A stretch of DNA of 64,000 nucleotides from positions 310,001-374,000 of the forward strand of contig NZ_JAAGWF010000007.1 of the NCBI RefSeq assembly GCF_010686765.1, read 5' to 3'. Source of the DNA: Geodermatophilus sabuli (lineage in GTDB: Bacteria; Actinomycetota; Actinomycetes; Mycobacteriales; Geodermatophilaceae). The notes beneath the pieces were generated by a model, which saw only the letters and a program-made list of their open reading frames with translations, had not been told where the DNA came from and made no database searches. Positions within the stretch are counted from its first letter, which is position 1. Every line of letters starts with the position of its first letter. Of this stretch, positions 46,651-56,191 are shown one piece after another. The translations under genes and the position numbers were made by a program.

Positions 46651-47652
46651 ATGACAACCGACCCCGACACCGGGCCGATCCCGAGGGTCGGGCAGCGCCC
46701 GGCACCGCAGGCCCCGGGACGGCCGGCCACCGACGTGCAGACCACCGAGCTGCCCGCGGCCGAGCCGGCGATCGAGCCGCCGGCGCCCACGCCCACCACC
46801 GAGTCGATCGGCCCCACGCTGGTCCCGGGCGCCGAGAAGCCGGCCGGCCGGGCCGGGCGGGACATGGTGGCCGCCGTCGGCGTCGGCGCGGCCCTGGGCT
46901 CGATCATCCTGGTCTCGCTGCTGGTGTGGCGGCCGGCGTTCCTGCTCGTGGTGACCGCCGCGATCCTGGTGGCGATCGTCGAGCTCACCCGTGCCCTGGA
47001 GACCGGCGGGGCCCGCCCGCCCCTGGTGCCGGTGCTCGCCGGTGGCCTGGCGATGCTCGGCCTGGCCTGGACGCGCGGCCCCTCCGGCCTGCTGGTCGGC
47101 TTCCTCCTCACCGTCCTCGGCGTCCTGCTGTGGCGACTGGCGGACGGGCCGGCGGACTACCTGCGGGACGCCTCCGCCGGCGTCCTGGTCACCGTCTACG
47201 TGCCGCTGCTGGCCGGGTTCGCCGTCCTCCTGCTGGTGCCCGACGACGGCGCGGCCCGGGTGCTGGCGTTCATCGCCACCGTGGTGGGCAACGACGTCGG
47301 CGGGTTCACCGCGGGCGTGCTGTTCGGCAAGCACCCGCTGGCGCCGTCGGTGAGCCCGAAGAAGTCGTGGGAGGGCATGGCCGGATCGGTGCTGGCCTGC
47401 GTGCTGGTGGCCACGCCGATCGTCACGCTCGCCCTCGACGGGCCCTGGTGGGGCGGCGTGCTGTTCGGCGCCGCGCTGGCGGTGACCGCGACGGTCGGCG
47501 ACCTGGGGGAGTCGCTGATCAAGCGCGACCTGGGCATCAAGGACATGGGCGACCTGCTGCCCGGTCACGGCGGCATCATGGACCGGCTGGACTCCCTGCT
47601 GCCCTCGGCGGCGGTCGCCTACCTGCTGCTGGCCTGGGTCGCGCCGGCCTGA
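46651..47652 (+). CDS. cdsA: Phosphatidate cytidylyltransferase
   Basis: A 333-residue integral membrane enzyme making CDP-diacylglycerol, the precursor of phosphatidylinositol, phosphatidylglycerol and cardiolipin. About 65 proline/threonine-rich cytoplasmic residues precede eight or so transmembrane helices. The CdsA signature lies at the C-terminus: LIKRDLGIKDMGDLLPGHGGIMDRLDSL. The ATG at 46651 is the first in frame. Confidence 0.93.
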   Translation: MTTDPDTGPIPRVGQRPAPQAPGRPATDVQTTELPAAEPAIEPPAPTPTTESIGPTLVPGAEKPAGRAGRDMVAAVGVGAALGSIILVSLLVWRPAFLLVVTAAILVAIVELTRALETGGARPPLVPVLAGGLAMLGLAWTRGPSGLLVGFLLTVLGVLLWRLADGPADYLRDASAGVLVTVYVPLLAGFAVLLLVPDDGAARVLAFIATVVGNDVGGFTAGVLFGKHPLAPSVSPKKSWEGMAGSVLACVLVATPIVTLALDGPWWGGVLFGAALAVTATVGDLGESLIKRDLGIKDMGDLLPGHGGIMDRLDSLLPSAAVAYLLLAWVAPA

Positions 47653-47686
47653 GCGGGGAGGTCCCGCCCGCCGGACGCCGTCCCGG

Positions 47687-48716
47687 GTGGACCGCACTGC
47701 GATCCTGGCCGTCGTGAGCTCCCGGCCCCCTGCGCCCGGCGACGCGACGGCGCGCATCGCCCGCGGGTACCGCGCCTTCGCCGACGACGAGGCGGCCGAG
47801 GCCTCGCCGCGCTACGCCGAGCTGGCGAGGGCCGTCGCCGCCGACGACGACGTCCTGCGGTTCCTGGCCGACCTGCCGGCCGGCAAGCGGCAACCGAACC
47901 TGCTGCTCGCCGCGCTGCAGTTCCTCGGGGGGACCCCGGCGGACGCCGCCGAGCTGCGCCGCCGGGTGCTGGCGGACGCCGACCGGCTCCGGGCCACGAT
48001 GCTCGCCCGCGCCACCCAGACCAACGAGCCCGCGCGGTGCACCGCCCTGCTGCCGGTCCTCGCCGCGATCCCGGGTCCGCTGGCGCTGGTCGAGGTCGGC
48101 GCGTCGGCCGGCCTGTGCCTGTACCCCGACCGCTACAGCTACGACTACGACGGCGTCCCGGTCGGCCCACGCGCCGCCGTCCACCTCAGCTGCGTCACCT
48201 CGGGGCCCCGTCCCGCGGGAGCTGCCGGACGTCGTCGCCCGCATCGGCGTCGACCTGCACCCCCTGGACCCGGCCGACGACGGCGACCGGGCGTGGCTGC
48301 GCGCGCTCGTGTGGCCCGGTCCGCAGGCCGCCGATCGGCTGGCCCGGCTGGACGCCGCCGCGGAGGTGGCCACCCGCGAGCCGGCCCGCATGCTGGCCGG
48401 GGACCTCAACGACCTCCTGCCCGAGGCGGTCTCGCTGGCACCCTCCGGCTGCACGGTCGTGGTCTTCCACACCGCGGTGCTGCTCTACCTGCGCCGCGCC
48501 GACCGGGAGGCCTTCGTCCGCCAGGTGCGGTCCCTGCCGGTCCGCTGGATCGCCCAGGAGGGGCGCGGCGTGCTCCCGGACATCGATGCCGCACTCCCCC
48601 CGGTGGGGCGGGCCCGGTTCGGGCTCTCGCTCGACGGCCGCGCACTGGCCGGCACCGCTCCGCACGGCGGACGGATCGACTGGCTGCCCGACGCGCGCGG
48701 GCTGGTCGTCCGCTGA
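47687..48716 (+). pseudogene. DUF2332 family gene with a one-base frameshift
   Basis: Two frames together encode one DUF2332-type protein. Bases 47687 to about 48203 read ARIARGYRAFADDEA through LALVEVGASAGLCLYPDRYSYDYDG to SCVTSG. From about 48204 the homology continues one frame over, from PVPRELPDVVARIGVDLHPLDP to the stop at 48716 (FHTAVLLYL, RWIAQEGRGVLPDI). One extra C in the run GGGGCCCC at about 48201-48208 explains the shift. Restored, the protein would be about 342 residues. Either a recent pseudogene or a sequencing error in the homopolymer. No function is known for DUF2332. Convergent with ppk2, with 2 bases between. Confidence 0.8.
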
Positions 48717-48718
48717 GC

Positions 48719-49489
48719 TCAGGAGCCCGTGCCGGGTGGGTCCGGATCGATGCCGGCCGCCGCCAGCGCCGACTCGATCGCCTCGCAGACCGTGCGCACC
48801 ACGGCCACCCGCGCCGTCCGCTTGTCGTCTCCGGCCACGACGTGCCAGCGCCCGCCGGGGTGGTCGGTGCGGTCGAGCATCTCCTCGACGGCGGTCTCGT
48901 ACGCCGCCCGCTTCTCGCGGTTGCGCCAGTCCTCGTCGGTCAGCTTCCACGCCCGGTAGGGGTCGTCGCGACGGGACTCGAACCGGCGCAGCTGCTCCTC
49001 GGGGGAGACGTGCATCCAGAACTTGACCACGATCATGCCCTCGGCGGCCAACGTGGTCTCGAGGTCCACGATCTCGGCGTAGGCCCGCTGCCACTGGTCG
49101 TCGGTGGCGAAGCCCTCGACCCGTTCGACCAGCACCCGGCCGTACCAGGTGCGGTCGAGGACGGCCATGCCGCCCCAGCCCGGGAGCACCGGCCAGAACC
49201 GCCACAGGAAGTGGTGCCGCTTCTCGTCGTGGGTGGGTGCGGCGAACTGGGCGACCCGGACGTGCCGGGGGTCGATCTCGTCCACCAGACGCTTGATGGC
49301 CCCGCCCTTGCCCGAGGCGTCCCAGCCCTCGAAGAGGACGCACAGCGGCGGGCCGAGCTCGCCGGTGCCCAGCTGCCCGCCGAGCAGCAGCCGCAGGTGC
49401 ACCAGGCGCTGCTGGGCCTCGGCCAGCTGCTTCTTGGCATCGGACTTCGGCAGGCGCGCGGAGAGGTCGACCTCGGCGAGACGGCTCAT
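48719..49489 (-). CDS. Polyphosphate kinase 2 family protein (PPK2)
   Basis: A 256-residue PPK2-type P-loop enzyme using polyphosphate to phosphorylate nucleotides (AMP, ADP or GDP). Walker A is in FEGWDASGKGGAIKRLVD (about 50-67), and the lid module contains DRTWYGRVLVERVEGF. VVKFWMHVSPEEQLRRFESR is also characteristic. The preference between AMP and NDP cannot be read off. The ATG at 49489 (MSRLAEVDLSARL) is chosen over a GTG 60 bases upstream that would add atypical residues. Next to a two-component system on the same strand. Confidence 0.9.
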   Translation of the reverse strand: MSRLAEVDLSARLPKSDAKKQLAEAQQRLVHLRLLLGGQLGTGELGPPLCVLFEGWDASGKGGAIKRLVDEIDPRHVRVAQFAAPTHDEKRHHFLWRFWPVLPGWGGMAVLDRTWYGRVLVERVEGFATDDQWQRAYAEIVDLETTLAAEGMIVVKFWMHVSPEEQLRRFESRRDDPYRAWKLTDEDWRNREKRAAYETAVEEMLDRTDHPGGRWHVVAGDDKRTARVAVVRTVCEAIESALAAAGIDPDPPGTGS

Positions 49490-49512
49490 GCGTGCAGCCT
49501 GACAGGAGCTGG

Positions 49513-50175
49513 TCAGCGCGGCGCGGTCTCGCCCGCCACCAGGCCGCACTCGTGGGCGAGCACGATCGCCCGGGCGCGGTCGCGCAGGTCCAGCTTGGCC
49601 AGGATGTGCCGCACGTGGCTCTTCACCGTGGCCAGTGAGATGAACAGCTCCGCGGCGATCTCGCCGTTCGAGCGCCCGGCCCCGATGAGCGCGAGCACGT
49701 CGCGCTCGCGGTCGCTGAGCGACGCCAGCCGGCCGGGGAGCGGCGCCGACGCGGGTGGCCGGCTCACGAACGAGGAGACGAGACGTGCGACGACGGCCGG
49801 CGCGAGCGGCATCTCCCCGGCCGCGGCCGCCTCGACCGCCGCGACCAGCCGGGCGCCGCCGGCGTCCTTGAGCAGGTAACCGGCCGCCCCCACCCGCAGC
49901 GCCCGGTAGGCGTGCTCCTCGCCCTCGAACGTGGTGAGGACGACGACCCGCGTGCCGACGCCGGACTCGACGATGCGACGGGTGGCCTCGACGCCGTCCA
50001 TGACCGGCATCCGCAGGTCCATGAGGACGACGTCGGGCTGCCGGTCCACGACCAGCGCGACCCCCTGGGCGCCGTCGGCGGCCTCGCCCACGACGTCGAC
50101 GCCGGCGAGTTCGAGGATCAGCCGCAGGCCGTCGCGGACCAGCGCCTGGTCGTCGACGAGGACGACGGAGGTCAC
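49513..50175 (-). CDS. NarL/LuxR-family response regulator
   Basis: A 220-residue regulator with a complete receiver (D8, D9; phosphoacceptor D53 in VVLMDLRMP; K in GYLLKDA) and a C-terminal LuxR HTH (LSDRERDVLALIGAGRSNGEIAAELFISLATVKSHVRHILAKL). The GTG start overlaps the kinase stop (GTGA). It serves as a useful contrast to the degenerate receiver of the LuxR-type gene at 34.9 kb. Confidence 0.93.
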   Translation of the reverse strand: MTSVVLVDDQALVRDGLRLILELAGVDVVGEAADGAQGVALVVDRQPDVVLMDLRMPVMDGVEATRRIVESGVGTRVVVLTTFEGEEHAYRALRVGAAGYLLKDAGGARLVAAVEAAAAGEMPLAPAVVARLVSSFVSRPPASAPLPGRLASLSDRERDVLALIGAGRSNGEIAAELFISLATVKSHVRHILAKLDLRDRARAIVLAHECGLVAGETAPR

Positions 50176-51353
50176 GGCGCCCCCTGGAGGACCAGCGGCA
50201 GCCGCGCGCTCACGGCGAACCCGTCGGCCGTCGGCTCGGCCACCAGCCGGCCCCCGTGCAGGCGCACCCGCTCCCGCATGCCGACGAGGCCGTGCCCGCC
50301 GCCGGGCGGACCACCCCGGCGGCCACCGGAGCTCGACACCTCGATGCAGAGGACGTCGCCGTCGGCGGCCACCCGGATCCGCACCGACGAGCCGGGTGCG
50401 TGCCGCTGCGCGTTGGTGATCGCCTCCTGCACCACCCGGTAGACGGTGACCTGGAGGCTCTGCGGCGGGTGCCCCGCGGGAGGCCGGAAGCACAGCTCGA
50501 CGGGGGTGCCGGCCGCTCGCGCCGCGTCGGCGAGCGCGGCCAGGTCGGCCAGGCCCGGCTGCGGCCGCAGGTCCTCGGTGCCGTCGTCCGCCGGGCCGCG
50601 CAGCAGCCCGACCACGCGGCGCATCTCGGCGAGGGTCTCTGCGGCGGCCGACCGGATCGCCGCCACCGGCGCGGCGGCCCGCTCCGGCGCCTTCGCCAGG
50701 GCGGCTGCGGCAGCGTCCGCCTGCAGCGCGATCACGGTGACCTCGTGCCCGATGACGTCGTGCAGCTCGCGGGCGATGCGGGTCCGCTCCTCGGCCGCGG
50801 CGGCCCGCTCGGCGGCGGCCCGCTCGTGCACCAGCTCGGCGGTGAGGGTGCGCAGCCGCTCGGTCTGCGCGCGCTGGTGGGCGACCAGCCGGCCGGCGGC
50901 GGCCGGCCCCGCGACGACCAGCGCGGAGCCGATGGCGGTGGGCGGCGCCTCCGGTCCGAGCAGCGTCATCACCACGCCGACGACGACGCCCGCGCCGGTG
51001 AGGAGCAGGACCCGCCAGAGCTCGTCGACGTGGGCACCGACGGAGTAGAAGAGCAGGCCGGCGATCGCGTACCCGAGCAGCAGGAAGCCCTCGGGGGTGG
51101 GCACCAGCCAGACGGCGACGAGGACGAGCGCCGCGGTCGAGGGCAGGACCCGCCGCCAGGCCAGCGGGACGGCCGAGCCGACGGCGACGAGCACGGACAC
51201 GACCGGGCCGGCGATCGGCGCGACCGCGACCTGGACCAGGGACGCGGCGAGGACGACCGCGGCGAGGACGACGTCACCCCGCGGCGGCCGGGTCGGACGG
51301 TGCGGCGACGGAGCCACGACGCGAAGGGTAGGGCCGATCCGGCCCGTCGCCAT
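50172..51353 (-). CDS. NarL-type sensor histidine kinase
   Basis: A 393-residue kinase with four to six transmembrane helices in the first 155 residues and no large extracytoplasmic domain. A coiled segment and the HisKA_3 dimerisation box EERTRIARELHDVIGHEVTVI follow, then a short HATPase domain (VVQEAITNAQRHAPG; GGGHGLVGMRERVRLHGG). This intramembrane-sensing design is common for membrane or cell-wall stress kinases. The ATG at 51353 has AGGG nearby; a GTG at 51317 is the alternative. An 18-base palindrome overlaps the start. Confidence 0.9.
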   Translation of the reverse strand: MATGRIGPTLRVVAPSPHRPTRPPRGDVVLAAVVLAASLVQVAVAPIAGPVVSVLVAVGSAVPLAWRRVLPSTAALVLVAVWLVPTPEGFLLLGYAIAGLLFYSVGAHVDELWRVLLLTGAGVVVGVVMTLLGPEAPPTAIGSALVVAGPAAAGRLVAHQRAQTERLRTLTAELVHERAAAERAAAAEERTRIARELHDVIGHEVTVIALQADAAAAALAKAPERAAAPVAAIRSAAAETLAEMRRVVGLLRGPADDGTEDLRPQPGLADLAALADAARAAGTPVELCFRPPAGHPPQSLQVTVYRVVQEAITNAQRHAPGSSVRIRVAADGDVLCIEVSSSGGRRGGPPGGGHGLVGMRERVRLHGGRLVAEPTADGFAVSARLPLVLQGAP

Positions 51354-51369
51354 CAGCCCTGGGGCTGAT
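51352..51369. promoter_or_regulatory. 18-base palindrome at the kinase start, divergent promoter region
   Basis: ATCAGCCC-TG-GGGCTGAT has perfect 8-base arms and covers the ribosome binding site and ATG of the NarL-type kinase gene. It lies in the 101-base region shared with the divergent small membrane protein gene and could be an operator or an mRNA hairpin. Confidence 0.45.
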
Positions 51370-51454
51370 CGACGAACCGCCTCCGGGTCGATGCCGTCGC
51401 GCCGGCCGCTCCCTAGCGTCCCCGGCCGTCAGGTCTCGACCGCAGGAGGAACGC

Positions 51455-51847
51455 ATGACCACCACCGCCGTCCGCACCCCGGCCCGCACCCCCGTCGCCC
51501 TCACCGTGGCCCGTGGCGTGCTCGGTCTGTTCGGTGCCGTGAAGCTCGCCGGCACCGCCTACTTCACCTTCGTCGCCTCCGCCGAGGCCGGCGGGGACCC
51601 GCAGGGCGCCGTCGACTGGCTCGTCGTGGCGTGGTCGACCGCGCTGGCGGTGTCCTTCCTGGTGGCCGCGGTCCGGCTGGGCAGCGGCGGCGGCCGGGCG
51701 CTCGCGGTCCTCGCCGGCGTGCTCGTGGTGGACATCGTGTTCAGCGGCGTGAAGCTCCTCGCCTACGACGAGCCGGAGGCCGTCGGGTTCATGGCGGTCG
51801 ACCTGCTGCTCCTCGCCCTCCTGGCCGCCGTCCGGACCCGTCGCTGA
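51455..51847 (+). CDS. Small four-helix membrane protein of unknown function
   Basis: A 130-residue protein with a short basic N-terminus (TTTAVRTPARTP) and about four hydrophobic helices, near residues 14-40, 50-72, 80-100 and 108-127. Conserved-looking polar residues lie in KLAGTAYFTFVAS and GVKLLAYDEPE. No family is recognised with confidence. The ATG has CAGGAGGAA upstream. Divergence from the NarL-type two-component genes suggests regulation by them. Confidence 0.75.
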   Translation: MTTTAVRTPARTPVALTVARGVLGLFGAVKLAGTAYFTFVASAEAGGDPQGAVDWLVVAWSTALAVSFLVAAVRLGSGGGRALAVLAGVLVVDIVFSGVKLLAYDEPEAVGFMAVDLLLLALLAAVRTRR

Positions 51848-51928
51848 GGTGGGGGCGATGCCGGCCGACCTCCCGCGTCGCCGCCGCTGCAGCACCGCAC
51901 TGCACGAGGACGCCCCGCCACGCCCGTC

Positions 51929-52561
51929 TCACCTCCCGTGCTCCCGGATCCAGGCGTGCATGGCGATGCCCGCGGCCACGCCCGCGTTGATCGACCGGGT
52001 CGAGCCGAACTGGGCGATCGACAGCACGCCGTCCGCCGCCGCCCGCGCCTGCTCGGTCAGCCCGCTGCCCTCCTGGCCGAACAGCAGCACGCAGGCGCGG
52101 GGGAGGCGTTCGGTCTCCAGCGGGCGGGCGCCGGGGAGGTTGTCGACGGCCAGCAGCGGCAGACCCTCGCCGCGCGCCCAGGCGGCCAGGGCGGCCACGT
52201 CGGGGTGGTGCCGAACGTGCTGGTAGCGGTCGGTGACCATCGCCCCCCGGCGGTTCCAGCGCTTCTTCCCGACGACGTGCACCGCCTCGGCCAGGAAGGC
52301 GTTCGCCGTCCGGACCACCGTCCCGATGTTGAGGTCGTGCCGCCAGTTCTCGATGGCGACGTGGAAGGGGTGCCGGCGGCGGTCGAGGTCGGCCACGATC
52401 GCCTCGACGGTCCAGTAGCGGTACTCGTCGACGACGTTGCGCCGGTCGCCGTCGGCCAGCAGCTCGGGGTCGTAGCGGGGGTCGTCGGGCCACGGCCCCT
52501 GCCACGGCCCCACACCCACGGTGTCGAGCGCCGGGGTGAGTTCCCTCTCGGCGTCGGTCAC
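51929..52561 (-). CDS. SpoU/TrmH-family RNA 2'-O-methyltransferase
   Basis: A 210-residue SPOUT methyltransferase. The three family motifs are present: NIGTVVRTANAFLAEAVHVVG (motif 1), LLFGQEGSGLTEQ (motif 2) and IAQFGSTRSINAGVAAGIAMHAW (motif 3, knot). It should methylate a ribose 2'-OH in tRNA or rRNA; the target cannot be told. The GTG at 52561 starts the protein about 30 bases from the divergent rlmN. Confidence 0.88.
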   Translation of the reverse strand: MTDAERELTPALDTVGVGPWQGPWPDDPRYDPELLADGDRRNVVDEYRYWTVEAIVADLDRRRHPFHVAIENWRHDLNIGTVVRTANAFLAEAVHVVGKKRWNRRGAMVTDRYQHVRHHPDVAALAAWARGEGLPLLAVDNLPGARPLETERLPRACVLLFGQEGSGLTEQARAAADGVLSIAQFGSTRSINAGVAAGIAMHAWIREHGR

Positions 52562-52593
52562 CGGAGGCAGGCTAGTGGGAGCATGGGGACGCC

Positions 52594-53778
52594 ATGACTG
52601 CCCTGCCCCTCGTCTTCGACGCCCCCCGCCGGGACAAGCCGCCGCGCCACCTCGCCGACCTCACCCGCGAGGAGGCCCGCGCGGCGGTCACCGAGCTGGG
52701 TCAGCCGGCGTTCCGTGCCGACCAGCTGGCCCGGCACTTCTACCGGGGGGTCAGTGACCCCGCGCAGATGACCGACCTGCCGGCCGCGACCCGTGCGGAG
52801 CTCGCCGGGGCGTTGCTGCCGGGGCTGCTCACGCCGGTCCGTCACCAGAGCGCCGACGGCGGGCGGACCCGCAAGACCCTGTGGCGGCTGCACGACGGCG
52901 CGCTGGTCGAGAGCGTCCTCATGCGCTACCCCGACCGTGCCACGGTCTGCATCTCCAGCCAGGCCGGCTGCGGGATGGCCTGCCCGTTCTGCGCGACCGG
53001 GCAGAGCGGGCTCACCCGGAACCTGTCGGCGGCCGAGATCATCGGGCAGGCCGTCGCGGCGGCCGCGGCCATGGCGGACGGCGAGATCCCCGGCGGGCCC
53101 GGCCGGCTCTCCAACGTCGTGTTCATGGGGATGGGCGAGCCGCTGGCCAACTACGCCCGGGTGCGCAAGACGCTCGACGCCCTGGTCGGCGCCGCCCCGC
53201 ACGGCCTGGGGCTGTCCCAGCGCTCGATCACGGTGTCGACGGTCGGCGTGGTGCCGGCGATCCGGCGGCTCACCGAGGAGGGGCTCAACGTCACCCTCGC
53301 GGTGAGCCTGCACGCGCCCGACGACGAGCTGCGCGACACCCTCGTGCCGATCAACACCCGGTGGAAGGTGGGCGAGGTGGTGGCCGCGGCCGACGCCTAC
53401 GCCGAGCGCACCGGCCGCCGGTACTCGGTCGAGTACGCGCTCATCCGCGACGTCAACGACCAGCCCGAGCGGGCCGACCGCCTCGGCCGGCTGCTGGCCG
53501 GCCACCGGGCGCACGTCAACCTCATCCCGCTGAACCCGACGCCGGGCAGCCCCTGGGACGCCAGTCCGCTGCCGGCCCAGCGGGAGTTCGTGGCCCGGCT
53601 GCGCGCCGCGGGCGTGCCGACGACGGTCCGCGACACCCGCGGGCAGGACATCGACGGCGCCTGCGGCCAGCTCGCGGCGGCCGACCGGGTGGAGGGCGTC
53701 CCGAGCGTGGCGGTGCCGGTGCCGTCGGTGGAACCCCCGGTGCCCCTGGGCGGCGAGGCCGACCAGGACGAGGCGTGA
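52594..53778 (+). CDS. rlmN: Dual-specificity 23S rRNA A2503 / tRNA A37 methyltransferase RlmN
   Basis: A 394-residue radical-SAM enzyme making 2-methyladenosine. The 4Fe-4S cysteines are C126, C130 and C133 ([13 protein letters not shown]). C119 (ATVCISSQ) and C357 (DGACGQL) correspond to the catalytic pair of the E. coli enzyme. [13 protein letters not shown] and [17 protein letters not shown] are diagnostic. The 30-residue C-terminal tail is acidic and not conserved. VIT-family gene 13 bases downstream. Confidence 0.95.
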   Translation: MTALPLVFDAPRRDKPPRHLADLTREEARAAVTELGQPAFRADQLARHFYRGVSDPAQMTDLPAATRAELAGALLPGLLTPVRHQSADGGRTRKTLWRLHDGALVESVLMRYPDRATVCISSQAGCGMACPFCATGQSGLTRNLSAAEIIGQAVAAAAAMADGEIPGGPGRLSNVVFMGMGEPLANYARVRKTLDALVGAAPHGLGLSQRSITVSTVGVVPAIRRLTEEGLNVTLAVSLHAPDDELRDTLVPINTRWKVGEVVAAADAYAERTGRRYSVEYALIRDVNDQPERADRLGRLLAGHRAHVNLIPLNPTPGSPWDASPLPAQREFVARLRAAGVPTTVRDTRGQDIDGACGQLAAADRVEGVPSVAVPVPSVEPPVPLGGEADQDEA

Positions 53779-53791
53779 CCCTGGCCGCTCG

Positions 53792-54496
53792 GTGAGCGAG
53801 GCCGAGGCGCACGAGCACACCCACGCCGACGTCTCCGGCGGCTGGCTGCGCGCCGCCGTCTTCGGGGCGATGGACGGCCTGGTCACCAACACCGCGCTGG
53901 TCGCCGGCGTCGGCGGCGGGGGCGCGGCGGCTTCGGCGATCGTGCTCGCCGGCGTGGCCAGCCTGGTGGCCGGCGCGATCTCCATGGCGCTGGGTGAGTA
54001 CACCTCGGTCACCACGCAGAACGAGCAGCTCGACCTCGAGGTGGCGAAGGAACGCCGGGAGCTGGCGCGCAACCCGCGCGGTGAGCTGGCCGAGCTGGTG
54101 GAGATGCTGCGCGTGCGCGGTGTCGATCCCGAGCTGTCGCAGCGGGTCGCCGTCCAGTTGCACCGGGACCCCGACGTCGCGCTCCGCCTGCACGTGGTCG
54201 CCGAACTCGGGCTGAACCCGGAGGACAAGCCCTCGCCGTGGACGGCGGCGGTCTCCTCGTTCCTGACGTTCTCGCTCGGCGCGGTCGTGCCGCTGCTGCC
54301 CTACCTGCTCGGTGTCTCGCTGCTGCCGGTGGCGCTGCTGTGCGGAGCGGCGGGTCTGGTCGTCGCCGGTGCGCTGTCCTCGCGCTTCACACCGCGACCG
54401 TGGTGGTACGCCGCGCTCCGTCAGCTCCTGTTCGGGGCGGCGGCAGCCGGGATCACCCTCGGGATCGGATCGGCCATCGGCGCCGCGGTCGCGTAG
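53792..54496 (+). CDS. VIT1/CCC1 family iron/manganese transporter-like protein
   Basis: A 234-residue membrane protein with the VIT1/CCC1 architecture: a His-rich start (EAHEHTHADVS), then helix 1 FGAMDGLVTNTALVAGV, then the helix GAISMALGEYTSVTTQNE. A cytoplasmic acidic/Glu-rich segment (about 70-140) resembles the metal-binding helices of VIT1, and three C-terminal helices follow. The family exports Fe2+ or Mn2+ from the cytoplasm. Start GTG at 53792; a GC hairpin follows the stop. Confidence 0.88.
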   Translation: MSEAEAHEHTHADVSGGWLRAAVFGAMDGLVTNTALVAGVGGGGAAASAIVLAGVASLVAGAISMALGEYTSVTTQNEQLDLEVAKERRELARNPRGELAELVEMLRVRGVDPELSQRVAVQLHRDPDVALRLHVVAELGLNPEDKPSPWTAAVSSFLTFSLGAVVPLLPYLLGVSLLPVALLCGAAGLVVAGALSSRFTPRPWWYAALRQLLFGAAAAGITLGIGSAIGAAVA

Positions 54497-54505
54497 GCCC
54501 TGTCC

Positions 54506-54527
54506 CGCGGCCCGCCCGGGGGCCGCG
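54506..54527. terminator. Hairpin between convergent genes
   Basis: CGCGGCCC (54506-54513) and GGGCCGCG (54520-54527) pair over a 6-base loop in the 40-base gap between the convergent VIT-type and DUF2631 genes. It may serve both. Confidence 0.5.
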
Positions 54528-54536
54528 AGAGGTCCG

Positions 54537-54863
54537 TCAGCGGCTGCGCCAGGCGTTCTTCCGCCGGAAGTAGTCGTAGACCTTGAGCAGGATCATCAGC
54601 GCCACGATGGCGACCAGCCAGTAGTCCTCCATGCGGCCCTCGTGGTTGCCCACGAGATAGGCGAGCAGGAAGAGGATGGCCACCCAGGAGGCCACGCGGC
54701 CGAAGCGGCCGGTCTCGCCGTGCCAGCCCCACTCCTCGGGCCGCTCGTGCTCGACGGGGGTGGCGTCGGCGCGGACGACGGCCTCCTCGCGCCCGGGCTG
54801 GTTGACCCGTTCGGTCGCGGGGTGGTCGGTCGTGATCCGGTCGCGGTGGGTCTGCTCGCTCAC
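54537..54863 (-). CDS. DUF2631 family membrane protein
   Basis: A 108-residue protein with an N-terminal charged half, the motif VEHERPEEWGWHGETGRFGR, and two transmembrane helices (about 55-72 and 80-97), ending in DYFRRKNAWRSR. This matches the actinobacterial DUF2631 family, which has no known function. The GTG at 54863 starts VSEQTHRD. It is divergent from dxr (91 bases), the same placement seen in related genomes. Confidence 0.85.
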   Translation of the reverse strand: MSEQTHRDRITTDHPATERVNQPGREEAVVRADATPVEHERPEEWGWHGETGRFGRVASWVAILFLLAYLVGNHEGRMEDYWLVAIVALMILLKVYDYFRRKNAWRSR

Positions 54864-54954
54864 GCGGTCATCCTGCCAGCCCGCGGGCGGTGGCACCGGC
54901 TGAGGTGGGCCGGGCGGCGCGCCGGTGGGCTGGGGCGTCGGGGAGGATGCCGAC

Positions 54955-56190
54955 GTGAGCGGACAGGCGCGGGAGCGAACGGTGGGCACCGTGAGCGGAC
55001 AGGCGCGCGAGGTGACCGTGCTGGGCTCCACCGGGTCGATCGGCCGGCAGGCGATCGCCGTGGCCCAGCAGAACCCGGACCGGCTCCGGGTCACCGGGCT
55101 GGCGGCCGGCGGCGGCGACATCGGCCTGCTCGCCGAGCAGGCGCTGTCCCTCGGCGTCCGGACGGTCGCGGTCGCCCGCGCCACGGCCGCGCAGGACCTC
55201 CAGTTGGCCTTCTACGCCGCCGCCTCCACCCGGGGCTGGGCGACGGGGGAGTACGCCCTGCCGGAGATCCTGGCCGGTCCCCGCGCGGCCGAGGAGCTCG
55301 CGACGCGGCCGGCCGACGTCGTCCTCAACGGCATCACCGGGTCCATCGGCCTGGGGCCCACGCTGGCCGCGCTCGCGGCCGGGCGCACCGTCGCGCTGGC
55401 CAACAAGGAGTCCCTCGTCGCCGGCGGGGACCTGGTCACCGCCGCTGCCGCCCCCGGCCAGCTGGTCCCGGTCGACTCGGAGCACTCGGCCCTGGCCCAG
55501 TGCCTGCGCGGTGGGGCGCGGGGAGAGGTGGCCCGGCTCGTGCTGACGGCCAGCGGCGGCCCGTTCCGTGGCCGCACGGCCGCCGAGCTCGACGGCGTCA
55601 CCGTCGAGCAGGCCCTCGCCCATCCCACCTGGGACATGGGCCCCGTCGTGACGATCAACTCCGCGACCCTCGTCAACAAGGGCCTCGAGCTCATCGAGGC
55701 GCACCTGCTCTTCGGCGTCCCCTACGCCGACATCGACGTCGTGGTGCACCCGCAGTCGATCGTGCACTCGATGGTGACCTTCGCCGACGGGGCCACCATC
55801 GCCCAGGCCAGCCCCCCGGACATGCGGCTGCCCATCGCCCTGGCGCTGGCCTGGCCGGACCGGCTGCCGCACGTGCAGCCGGCGCTGGACTGGACGACCG
55901 CGAGCACCTGGGAGTTCGCGCCCCTGGACGCCGAGGCCTTCCCCGCGGTGCGGCTGGCCCGGTCCGCCGGCGAGGCCGGGGGCGTCGTCCCGGCGCTGTA
56001 CAACGCGGCGAACGAGGAGGCCGTCGCGGCCTTCGTGGCGGGTCGGCTGCCGTTCCGGGGCATCGTCGACCTCGTCGCGCGTACCCTCGACGACGCGCCG
56101 GACCTCGGCGCCCCCACCTGCGTGGACGACGTCCTGGCCGCTGAGCGGTGGGCCCGGCAGCACGCCCGCGCCGCCATCGACGGAGGCTGA
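54955..56190 (+). CDS. dxr: 1-deoxy-D-xylulose-5-phosphate reductoisomerase
   Basis: A 411-residue enzyme making 2-C-methyl-D-erythritol 4-phosphate, the committed MEP-pathway step. The NADPH-binding GSTGSIG is at residues 24-30, followed by [21 protein letters not shown] (metal and substrate site), HPTWDMG and [14 protein letters not shown] 54955 has GGGAGGA with 7-base spacing. A 17-base duplication makes VSGQARE occur twice, so an initiation site 36 bases downstream (GTG 54991) is an alternative. dxr, rseP and ispG form a run on the same strand. Confidence 0.95.
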   Translation: MSGQARERTVGTVSGQAREVTVLGSTGSIGRQAIAVAQQNPDRLRVTGLAAGGGDIGLLAEQALSLGVRTVAVARATAAQDLQLAFYAAASTRGWATGEYALPEILAGPRAAEELATRPADVVLNGITGSIGLGPTLAALAAGRTVALANKESLVAGGDLVTAAAAPGQLVPVDSEHSALAQCLRGGARGEVARLVLTASGGPFRGRTAAELDGVTVEQALAHPTWDMGPVVTINSATLVNKGLELIEAHLLFGVPYADIDVVVHPQSIVHSMVTFADGATIAQASPPDMRLPIALALAWPDRLPHVQPALDWTTASTWEFAPLDAEAFPAVRLARSAGEAGGVVPALYNAANEEAVAAFVAGRLPFRGIVDLVARTLDDAPDLGAPTCVDDVLAAERWARQHARAAIDGG

Positions 56191-56191
56191 A

